In this document: positions 11,841-20,422 of the stretch, piece after piece
How positions within the stretch are numbered: position 1 is the first letter of the stretch
Layout of the letters: the number at the start of each line of letters is the position of its first letter
DNA from: Cyprinodon diabolis
Taxonomy: Eukaryota; Chordata; Actinopteri; Cyprinodontiformes; Cyprinodontidae
Assembly: GCA_030533445.1 (NCBI GenBank)
Contig: CM060081.1
Location: 34,980,111-35,044,110, forward strand
Length of the DNA stretch: 64,000 nucleotides
Direction: 5' to 3'
Notes under the pieces: model-generated
The model's database searches: none
The model's input: only the letters and a program-made list of their open reading frames with translations
Told to the model about the DNA's origin: nothing
Program-made: the position numbers and the translations under genes

Positions 11841-12181
11841 TGGTGAATATTAACAACAGTCTATTGTAGAGAAAAAAAGGTCCATCAAATAATTTATAAT
11901 TACTTAAAATGTAAAGTTATCACATCATTGTATTTTAATGATTAAGATAATGTACAGAATTATTTATATCCCCCTCTCAGAAACAGCATAAAAAAAATAA
12001 AAATAAATTTTACTTACAAATTATCTGGATGTTTAAGAATGGAGAGGAATTTAAAGATCTATCCAACCTAAAAACAATAAGGCTTATCAAAGACAATTCT
12101 GAGAAAGTGGAAACCTGTGAAAACCCTGTCATTGATTATATGAAGGTAATGTGAATAAAGATGTCTCTACTAATACATAAC

Positions 12182-12204
12182 GGGGGGGGGGGGGGGGGGG
12201 GGGG
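12182..12204 (+). repeat. Homopolymer run of 23 G
   Basis: An uninterrupted G tract follows TAC at 12181. Such a run could fold as a G-quadruplex and is prone to length error in sequencing, so the true length may differ. Confidence 0.95.
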
Positions 12205-14490
12205 AATCCATGAGAGTTTGCAGTTTCAGTAGATTTTGTTGAATTTGGACTGTTTTTTCTTAAGATTTCTTCTGCTTTTGTAAAATCAGATGTCTTATTA
12301 ATCGTTTTATTTAGTCACATGTTCATTGCAAATTCATTCTTTGGAAGTAATAAAGCTAACCGTTGCTGACAAGGTCTAATTATTGGCAGGGTTATAATAT
12401 TTCATAGGAAATAATGTTGCATACTTTCCATTCTTTTTCCAATGACATAGCAGGAGTGCTTTCCATTTTAATAAAAACTGTTTTCCGCTGGTTACTCTGA
12501 ACAGATGATTATATTTGGTGATGGAATTTAAAAATAATTAAACTTGCATATGACATTGGAAAATTTGCCATGGACTTTTTCAAAGTAAATGACCTTTCTT
12601 TGCCCTGTCATCTTCCTTTTACAGACATAACTACCGTCTCAAAATGCAATGCGTCTGTACGTTTATTTTTCCTGTAACTTTGGCTTTTGCATTTGCAAGT
12701 TTTTCATCCACAATTTTCTGTCGCCATGGCACAATTTTGTCTGTCATTGGCCGGTTTTCAAAACTCCACAAAACTAAACACATTCCTTTCCAATGAAGCC
12801 ACAAGTCTATGTGTGCCAAATACCCCCATGTACTGTAGCTTCTGCTCTGACATGGAAAGAGAGAGAAAGAGAATGGTTGAACAAGAGACATGGTGACGGA
12901 AAGTGATCAGCAGACAGTTGAGAATCACTCAAACAACTACTTAGAGTTGATCAAATAGATAACAATTCAGTATCCTAGGGCCAGTTGACCTTATGCGCTT
13001 TGAGGTACAAGAGCCTAAACTAGCAGCTGATGTTGGAGTACAATGGCAGACCAACGGTGCAACCCATCTGTGCCTTGTATTAAAGCAGGCTCACACCCCA
13101 AGGCCAAAGCTACCATGCCGTGTAATAGCTACATACACCAAGGCTCAGTCCTGAGGGGGCCAACGAGTCACCCACTGGGATGACAATTGCAGTTTTGTTA
13201 ACACAAACACAATATAACACACATGTCCAGACATTCACCAAGAGCACAGAAAGAGAAAAAACACAAATTTTTTGGGGGGTAGTGTGTAACTACCATGTAG
13301 CTCTGCTGTGTAAAAACACTTTAAAGACACAAATGACTGAGTAAATAACACCAACCTATTCTTAAACCCAGTGTGAGATACTTTTCTCTGGAAGGGAGGT
13401 TATATTTTCCCTTTCGATACCTTTCTGCAGCTCTGGTTGGACATTGTTCTGTGTGCACTTCCTGTTGTGTTGGCCGCTGTGTAAGTGTGTTTTGTATTCA
13501 TCCAGGTGTGCGAATGTGATTGTGTGTGCGAGGATCAAAATTGAAGCAGAGTTGCAAAGCATATTATCTAAGCTATCACATCTCTTCTCAGCATGCATTC
13601 TGCTGCCTGCTGTCAGACATACATATCACCAAAAACAAGCATAAAGAACATTTACAAATGGCTGTAGGCAAAAGCGCTGTGGAAGAACTTCTCATTCTTT
13701 TTTTGTGGTAAGGAATATAGGAACTTGTTTAATATTAGTTCAGTAAGACTGCATAACAAATGCATTATTACATTTGAATAATGGAAAATATTTTGAAAAA
13801 AAAAATTATTTACAACTTAAAGTTCTTTTACTAAGTGTATAATGCTTATGTTTTGATTATCTAATGATGAAAATAGCTATAATGTAGAGAAAAAAAAACT
13901 ACTGTTCCATTTAGTAGCAAACATTACCACATGACACTTCCACCTTTGGTTTAGTTTAAAAAGCAAGTTTGTGCCCCTGTGTTTTCAAGACCTGCTTGCA
14001 TCAGCACACACAGAACAGCATTTCTCTAAAAGCAGTGATGTTTGGTTTAGATGAAAAAGAAAAACATTGAAAGGAGGGGTTGGAGGTCTGTGGGTGGGCG
14101 ATTGTGACAAAAAAAAAATAAACTCCACCTTCTAGTGGCTCGATTTTTAAGTTTGGTCAGTCTGGCTTGGCTTCATTTCTTAGCTTTTCTCCTTCAGAAA
14201 ACCCCCATTTTACATAATTATTTTCTCAATAAATGACTGAATTTTCTCTTCTGTCAAATTTTCTGACCCATTCTTGTTTTCTGACTCTCCCATTTGCACC
14301 TATCATTTCCTTTTGCATTAAAATAGCTGCCTTACGCATCAAACTTACCCTAAACTTGTAACATCAATTTTCACTTTATAATTTCTATGGTGTTCGTACT
14401 TTTTTCTTAAAAAATGTGATGAAATTCCCAGCCTTCTGTGCAAAAGGCTATATCTGAGGTAAATAGCAATGCATATCCTCTTCCACACCT
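12205..14490. other. Non-coding 5' flank, no gene seen
   Basis: No supported exon or repeat. Frames at 12631-12896 and 13362-13711 are short, overlap on both strands and lack any domain. Confidence 0.5.
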
Positions 14491-14492
14491 TG

Positions 14493-14579
14493 TCCATCCA
14501 TCCATCCATCCATCCATCCATCCATCCATCCATCCATCCATCCATCCATCCATCCATCCATCCATCCATCCATCCATCC
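14493..14579. repeat. (ATCC)n / (ATGG)n microsatellite
   Basis: About 21 tetranucleotide units. On the minus strand it directly follows the LINE coding fragment at 14580-14862, so it probably arose from the tandem (ATGG)-type 3' tail of that retrotransposon. Confidence 0.95.
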
Positions 14580-14862
14580 TCAATAGGTTCCTCTCAATGT
14601 TGAGGAGCAGCAGCTCTACTCTGAGTCCTCCCTGGATAACTGAGCTCCTCAGTCAGAGAAACTCATTTCAGCCGCTTGTATCTGGGATCTGATTCTTTCG
14701 GTCATGACCCAAAGCTCATGACCAAAGATGAGGGTAGGAACGTAGATCGACCGGTAAATCGAGAGCTTTGCTTTTTGGCTCAGCTCTCTCTTCACCACAA
14801 CAGACCGGTACAGTGCACTCTTCACAGTAGACGCCGCACCAATCCGCCTATCGATCTATCTT
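14580..14862 (-). pseudogene. RTE/Rex3-like LINE reverse transcriptase C-terminal fragment
   Basis: The minus strand encodes a clear LINE C-terminus. It reads IDRRIGAASTVKSALYRSVV, then KRELSQKAKLSIYRSIYVPT, then [20 protein letters not shown] and MSF, after which the frame is broken by a small deletion and stop. It resumes in another frame as [20 protein letters not shown] and passes straight into the (ATGG)n tract. The upstream catalytic part and the true C-terminus are missing. The YRSIYVPT...HELWVMTER pattern is very common in fish RTE/Rex3-type elements; the clade is from memory. It cannot be functional. Confidence 0.75.
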
Positions 14863-14882
14863 TACTCAAGTACCACTGGTCA

Positions 14883-15248
14883 TCCATCCATCCATTTTCT
14901 TATGCGCTTATCCCAAGGGGTGCTGGTGCCTATCTCCAGCAGTCATTGGGCGAGAGGTGGGGTACACCCTGGACAGGTCGCCAGTCCATCGCAGGGCAAC
15001 ACAGAGACAAACAGGACACAAACAACCTTTCATGCACACACTCACACCTAAGGGGACTTTAGAGAAGCCAATTAACCTAACGGTCATGTTTTTGGACTGT
15101 GGGAGGAAGCGGGAGTACCCGGAGAGAACCTATGCATGCTCAGGGAGAACATGCAAACTCCATGCAGAAAGACCCCGGGCCAGAATACAAAACCAGAACC
15201 TTCTTGCTGCAAGGCAGCAGTGCTACCGACTGCGCCACTGAGCAGCCC
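14883..15248 (-). mobile_element. tRNA-derived SINE, copy 1
   Basis: Read on the minus strand it begins GGGCTGCTCAGTGGCGCAGT with an A-box-like TGGCGCAGTCGG, followed by a B-box-like GGTTCTGGTTTTG near 15188-15200. A conserved body follows (GGAGTTTGCATGTTCTCCC, CTCCGGGTACTCCCG, CCTCCCACAGTCCAAAAAC) and it ends in a short ATGGATGG tail at 14884-14898. Near-perfect 12-bp flanking repeats TACCACTGGTCA (14871-14882) and TACAACTGGTCA (15249-15260) mark the target-site duplication, one mismatch apart. The ATGG tail is shared with the adjacent LINE fragment, suggesting which LINE machinery mobilised it (inference). A second, older copy is at 28855-29140. Confidence 0.88.
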
Positions 15249-15260
15249 TACAACTGGTCA

Positions 15261-15815
15261 CACTTTATTATATTTCTACATATGTAAAAGTAAAAAGTAA
15301 AGTGCTTTAAAACTACTCCTAAAAGTATCTTGTTTTTTGTTGTTGTTTTTTTAAAGTTTCTCAAGTAAATGTAACTGAGTATATCCAACCAGTTGCTACC
15401 CACCTAAGTTTCTGATGCAATGATCCTGAATTGTTTTCCTAATGGAAGCAGGACATTGCCAGGCGGTGCTGCAGTAGTTAGCTGTCCTAGAATCAATTAT
15501 TACTTCAGCCTGATATTTATCAATGTATGAATTTAGACCGATTTTTACATTTTGAGTGAATAGAATGGAGGACGCATTAAACAATTTGTTTTTAATGTTT
15601 ATTTTTGTGTTTAATAGATAGATTTCATTAGGTTATTGCTGTAGGAGTAGTCACATTTTTATTTCTACTGTTTTTCAGCTCTGATGAACTTGAGCAAACT
15701 TATATTATTCACTAGTTTAGAAAAAGTATCTTGACAAAACATAGAAGAAAAAATAGTTGATTGTTCATCCTCAGCATCCTGTCACTCCGCTCATCCGTCT
15801 CATGCTTATTCTTAG
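15261..15815. other. Non-coding flank upstream of the TOX-family promoter
   Basis: AT-rich, no exon or repeat recognised. Sequence composition changes near 15820, where CpG becomes more frequent. Confidence 0.5.
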
Positions 15816-15819
15816 ATTT

Positions 15820-16382
15820 GACCGGTAGAGGTCGCAGCCGAGCAGCGACTGACTGGATGCGAACCAATGGATGCGTAAAAGCATTAGAGCGCTCCCACAT
15901 GACAAACCTTCAGAGCGTCGGGAAAGCTGGAAGGGAGAACTGGCGCTTTAGGGGCCACCGCTGACTATTTCATTCCTGCATTTTTACCTGCAGCTCAGTG
16001 CGCCTCGGTTTGGTTCCAACAACTTCACCAACTGTCCCGCTGCGTAGTTCCTCAGACCACTGTAGCAGGGACGCTCCCATAAATTCACCCCTTTCCCCTA
16101 CTCAACTTAATAGAGATGTTAGATAGCGCACAGCATCATTGCACCGAATGTCCACATAGTACTGAAGCCTCTGTAGGACGGATATAGAACCTGCGCGTTA
16201 AGAGAGACTCTTTTTCTGCCTCTTGTCGTACTTTTTGCTCGCTTTGACACACAACACAGAAGGGTGAGAGGTCGTTTATGTGTGCGTGTGTGTGAGCGTG
16301 TGCAGGAGACACAGACATTGCACACTTTTTTTTCTCTCTTTTGGAGCTACGCTTTCATGCCGTCAGTCTTGCGCTCTTTGAG
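15820..16382 (+). promoter_or_regulatory. Probable promoter and 5' UTR of the TOX-family gene
   Basis: This block precedes the first coding exon and is richer in CG than the flanks (for example CCGGTAGAGGTCGCAGCCG and CTGCGCGTTAAG). A CCAAT box lies in GAACCAATGG near 15859. No strong TATA box or initiator was decisive, so the transcription start is not assigned. Within the likely leader, an ATG at 16277 opens a very short frame and an ATG at 16357 opens a frame that overlaps the main start out of phase. The extent is an inference from composition and position only. Confidence 0.5.
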
Positions 16383-16475
16383 ATGGACGTCAGATTTTAT
16401 CCAGCTCCCCCTTCCAGCGTGGGTTCCTGTACGTTACCGACCGATTCCGGGCTGGACTATTACCATTCCAACAAG
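16383..16475 (+). CDS. tox2: First coding exon of a TOX-family HMG-box gene (TOX2-like)
   Basis: TOX proteins are nuclear HMG-box DNA-binding regulators of transcription; the HMG box is encoded by later exons not present here. The exon encodes 31 residues, beginning MDVRFYPAPPSSVG and ending GLDYYHSNK, and stops after AAG at the donor GTAAAC in phase 0. From memory, TOX, TOX2 and TOX3 all begin MDVR(F/L)YP and have a coding break after a Y-Y...K motif at about residue 31-35, where the next exon starts FDG or FGN. LDYYH is closest to TOX2 (LDYYHGGK) rather than TOX (LDPYYCNK) or TOX3 (LGYYGYSK). The start codon has a strong Kozak context (GAGATGG). The paralogue assignment is less certain than the family. 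The next coding exon was not found within the remaining 47.5 kb, in keeping with the very long first introns of this family. Confidence 0.82.
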
Positions 16476-17909
16476 GTAAACAATTATCTCCGCTAAAGTC
16501 TACTGAGATGTGTCAGTTTCAAGTGCAGGCGCTCAGACGCGCATTGGTTATACTTGGTTGGGTTAAGAAGCATAGGGTTTTAGGTTAGGCATATGCACAA
16601 GCACTTCTCTTTCCTTATGGGAAATCCTGTAAAGAGTCCACAAGCTGCAGGAGGCTGCTGTTATTTAACTTTTATTTTGCATCTTTGCTGTCATTGACAC
16701 CTGCTCAGATGTGATGCATGCATTTTCTCTAACCTGCAGGTATATTTAATATAGGATATCACTGTTGGACTGCGTGAGCAGAGTTAGAGTGCACCACTTT
16801 TCTGGCCCTGCTAATCTGAACAAACAGAACAACCTATTGAAACGTGTGCGTGACTGCACATTAACTGATATTATTTAGCTCTGCAAACTTTCCATGAATG
16901 ATCAAAACTTATCTCATCCTAAGTTCGTAAATTTGACCCCTTATTCGCCACGAACGTTCCAAAAATGGCAATGCTTTGCGCACAACCCAATAAACGGTTA
17001 CCAATATTTTATGCATCTAAATCATATAAGAATACTCACACATTGGATTGTTTTCGGTTCCTTTGTTAAATTCAGTGCAATTAAATAGCAAATTGTAACA
17101 CCTTTTCGTGTAAAAGACTGATTTAGCGCAACAGTTAGACTCTTTACTGGAACAATTTAAACGCCCAACAGCATTTAGTAAGTAAAAGAAAAAAATATAT
17201 TGTTTTTTTTTTTCCTTTTAAAGTCAGCTTTTGGATTTGTTACACTTTGAAGAGAGCAATAAGCAGTGTTTACACAAGAAACTCGACGTAAGCTGAATAG
17301 AGGTGTTTTTTTGTGTAAACACACGGTACAATTATAAAGGCAGAAAAAAATATTTGTTTTCATTTTTTTGAATTGGTTATGGTTGTGAAATTAGTTTTTC
17401 TTAGGTTTATGATTATCTGCTTTGCAAACAACCATCAGTAACATGCAGATATACATCCACAGTCATTCATAGTGTTTGCTTGCCTTAGCACCTGGGGGAA
17501 AGCAGGCCAGTAGTTAACATTTGCTGATGACGAGGTGATACATGTGAAACATTAAAACACAGTGCAGTATTTGGATTGGCAATGTCCCCTATTCATTCAC
17601 ATGCTCATCTGCCTGTATACATTTAGTTGAACTCTGTTGTTCAAACACAAACACTCACCCTGAAGAGGTTTTTAACTGCTATACAAACTTTGATGAAATT
17701 ATTTATATAAACTACTAACCATCTATAATACCAACCCCAAATCCTTTAATGTAAATGTAACCTAACCTTACTTGGGCTGAAATCTAAAATGTTTCTATTA
17801 GTACTTGGCAAATTAATTTCCACTGTCTGTATGTTTAACTTGTTGACTCGTGCTTGTTAATATAGATCAATTAAGACACATTCATATAAAGCAGTCAAAG
17901 ACAGTGTAA
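16476..17909 (+). other. Start of intron 1, no further exon seen
   Basis: The donor GTAAAC begins at 16476. The following 1.4 kb is non-coding. Short frames at 16894-17088 and 17175-17363 lack splice or family support. Confidence 0.6.
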
Positions 17910-18688
17910 CAATGTCTTGCAAAAGTTTTAAACATTGTCATGTTTTGTCTAGAAATAACCACAAGAATGTATTTTCTGGGTATGTTTGTGATAGACCAAC
18001 ATGTAGCATAGTTTAAATGTAGAAGTAGTTAAAATTTTTAATCGTTTTCAGTTTTTTTACTGTCATGAATCTTAAAAGTGTGGCCTGTATGTCAAAATCA
18101 CATTTCAAGCCTTTGCCTAAATCTGTAGTTATATTTCGACCACTCCAATAAGTATGATTCCATCTAAAACATTATACAGAAGCTTCTGTTAGATCTCTTT
18201 TTCAAAATGAACTCGCAGTTTTTGTTCTAGGATGAACCTCGCTCTTCTTGATCCCTTTCCCATTATCTTTGATCAGCTTTGTTGTCTGTACTAGTACAAA
18301 AAAGCTCCTCAAAGCATTCTCACAATTATTCGTGACAGCATGCTAATTCACTTCAAATAGTGTTTTTACTTATAAAAACCCCCCCCTGAAAAGTTAATTT
18401 CAGATTTATTTGGGCAGGTTATTGGACAAATTGTTCTGCCTCGTCCATGATTCGCAGCAAATTACAGGAAGCACCTATTTTGACTTAAACAACTGAAAAA
18501 CCTTGTCAGTGACTTATCTACAGATTCTTATCCCTGAGTCTGTGGATGTCTTCAGCTCCACCATCAGTTTGATTATTGCTGTGCCTGTTAGTGTAGGTGG
18601 GGATCCATGCTTTATAGGTTTGCAGCTGTGCTGCACATATTCCATTTTGTGACGATAATTTTTATGGTGCTCTTTAACTGCTCAAACT

Positions 18689-18691
<3 letters not shown>

Positions 18692-18776
<85 letters not shown>
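18692..18776. repeat. (AT)n microsatellite
   Basis: About 42 AT units inside the old Tc1-like relic. It ends exactly at the left end of the intact Tc1 element, whose insertion used a TA within the tract. The tract continues for a few bases on the other side at 20025-20031. Confidence 0.97.
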
Positions 18777-18779
<3 letters not shown>

Positions 18780-20024
18780 TATATTGCCAAAAGTATTTGC
18801 TCACCCATCCAAATTATTGGAATCAGGTGTTCCAATCACTTCCATGGCCACAGGTGTATAAATTCAAGCACCTAGGCATGCAGACTGTTTTTACAAACAT
18901 TTGTGAAAGAATGGGTCGCTCTCAGGAGCTCAGTGAATTCCAGCGTGGAACTGTGATAGGATGCCACCTGTGCAACAAATCCAGTCGTGAAATTTCCTCG
19001 CTCCTAAATATTCCACAGTCAACTGTCAGCTGTATTATAAGAAAATGGAAGTGTTTGGGAACGACAGCAACTCAGCCACGAAGTGGTAGGCCACGTAAAC
19101 TGACGGAGCGGGGTCAGCGGATGCTGAAGCGCATAGTGCGAAGAGGTCGCCAACTTTCTGCAGAGTCAATCACTACAGACCTCCAAACTTCATGTGGCCT
19201 TCAGATTAGCTCAAGAACAGTGCGCAGAGAGCTTCATGGAATGGGTTTCCATGGTCGAGCAGCTGCATCCAAGCCATACATAACCAAGTGCAATGCAAAG
19301 CGTCGGATGCGGTGGTGTAAAGCACGCCGCCACTGGACTCTAGAGCAGTGGAGACGCGTTCTCTGGAGTGACGAATCGCGCTTCTCCATCTGGCAATCTG
19401 ATGGACGGGTCTGGGTTTGGCGGTTGCCAGGAGAACGGTACTTGTCTGACTGCATTGTGCCAAGTGTAAAGTTTGATGGAGGGGGGATTATGGTGTGGGG
19501 TTGTTTTTCAGGAGCTGGGCTTGGCCCCTTAGTTCCAGTGAAAGGAACTCTGAATGCTTCAGCATACCAAGACATTTTGGACAATTCCATGCTCCCAACT
19601 TTGTGGGAACAGTTTGGAGCTGGCCCCTTCCTCTTCCAACATGACTGTGCACCAGTGCACAAAGCAAGGTCCATAAAGACATGGATGACAGAGTCTGGTG
19701 TGGATGAACTTGACTGGCCTGCACAGAGTCCTGACCTCAACCCGATAGAACACCTTTGGGATGAATTAGAGCGGAGACTGAGAGCCAGGCCTTCTCGTCC
19801 AACATCAGTGTGCGACCTCACAAATGCGCTTCTGGAAGAATGGTCAAAAATTCCCATAAACACACTCCTAAACCTTGTGGACAGCCTTCCCAGAAGAGTT
19901 GAAGCTGTTCTAGCTGCAAAGGGTGGACCGACGTCATATTGAACCCTATGGATTAGGAACGGGATGTCACTTAAGCTCATATGTGAGTCAAGGCAGGTGA
20001 GCAAATACTTTTGGCAATATAGTG
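18777..20024 (+). mobile_element. Complete Tc1/mariner transposon with identical 29-bp terminal repeats
   Basis: The 1248-bp element begins CACTATATTGCCAAAAGTAT and ends with the exact reverse complement; identity holds for 29 bp at each end and then stops. It is flanked by TA on both sides (18775-18776 and 20025-20026), the Tc1/mariner target site. The single gene occupies 18911-19942. Identical termini and an unbroken transposase point to a young, possibly still active copy. Confidence 0.95.
18911..19942 (+). CDS. Tc1-family DD34E transposase, full length
   Basis: This enzyme cuts the element from DNA and joins it at TA sites, acting in the nucleus. The frame opens upstream through the AT repeat, but the ATG at 18911 ([13 protein letters not shown]) gives the usual family start and a 343-residue product, the normal Tc1 length. 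Residues 1-50 form the first helix-turn-helix DNA-binding region ([20 protein letters not shown]). A GRPRK motif at 59-63 links it to the second helix-turn-helix (about 64-125). The catalytic triad is intact: D154 in [10 protein letters not shown]245 in FQHDCAPVH and E280 in [11 protein letters not shown], with 34 residues between the second D and the E. There is no internal stop or frameshift. Because it belongs to a repeat, many genomic copies are likely. Activity cannot be judged from sequence alone. Confidence 0.95.
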   Translation: MGRSQELSEFQRGTVIGCHLCNKSSREISSLLNIPQSTVSCIIRKWKCLGTTATQPRSGRPRKLTERGQRMLKRIVRRGRQLSAESITTDLQTSCGLQISSRTVRRELHGMGFHGRAAASKPYITKCNAKRRMRWCKARRHWTLEQWRRVLWSDESRFSIWQSDGRVWVWRLPGERYLSDCIVPSVKFDGGGIMVWGCFSGAGLGPLVPVKGTLNASAYQDILDNSMLPTLWEQFGAGPFLFQHDCAPVHKARSIKTWMTESGVDELDWPAQSPDLNPIEHLWDELERRLRARPSRPTSVCDLTNALLEEWSKIPINTLLNLVDSLPRRVEAVLAAKGGPTSY

Positions 20025-20422
20025 TATATATACTTTAAATGCAGCTGTCCAGTTCACTGTCCATACCTGTCTAGTGAGGTTTTACCCTTTCATCATGATG
20101 CTGACTAGTCTCTAATGCTGTCTAACAAACTGCTGCCACCTTCATAAAACAGCTGAATTTATTCTCAATTGGAATCACACAGATGAGCTCTATGTATTAA
20201 TAATGTGACTTTTTAAGGCAGCTTGTTGCACTAGGTTTGTAAGGCCTTAAAAAGAAATTGGGCTTGATAGATATGAATGTCATACTATTTAACTATTTCC
20301 AAAGCAAAATGAAAACAATATCTAATTGTTTTTCCAGTTCTTAGTTTGCTACAGCAAAATAACAAAAAATATGATCATGTTTGTAATGTTACAAACTGTA
20401 AAAAACTTCAATTAGGCACTCT

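Larger units (their letters stand above)
17910..20422 (-). mobile_element. Old Tc1-like transposon relic, interrupted by a younger Tc1
   Basis: The left end near 17910 (CAATGTCTTGCAAAAG) is a decayed copy of the CAGTGCCTTGCAAAAG end also seen at 26671. Stretches matching this fish family follow in order: GTGATAGACCAACATG, AAAAGTGTGGCCTGTATG, GATCAGCTTTGTTGTC, CTACAGATTCTTATCCCTGA and GGTTTGCAGCTGTG. After the nested element the match resumes with TACCTGTCTAGTGAGG, TCATCATGATGCTG, TCTAACAAACTGC, ACAGCTGAATTTATTCTC and a decayed right end at about 20422. The transposase would lie on the minus strand and is destroyed by stops and indels. Family identity is from memory plus similarity among copies in the window. 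Confidence 0.72.

Noticed and set aside
14493..14579. Regular repeats suggesting a CRISPR array
   Set aside because: The unit is four bases with no spacers; a microsatellite in a vertebrate genome.
14345..14692. Met-Asp-Gly-Trp and Ser-Ile-His-Pro repeat proteins
   Set aside because: They are translations of the (ATCC)n tract on the two strands; the same applies at 27512-27955.
15186..15240. A functional tRNA gene on the minus strand
   Set aside because: The A- and B-box likeness belongs to the SINE head; no complete cloverleaf can be formed.
18607..18861. Tyr-Ile repeat protein
   Set aside because: Translation of (AT)n; the same applies at 62627-62982 and 58695-58904.
19234..20004. 256-codon open frame on the minus strand
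   Set aside because: It is antisense to the intact Tc1 transposase and runs into the terminal repeat; a shadow of that gene.
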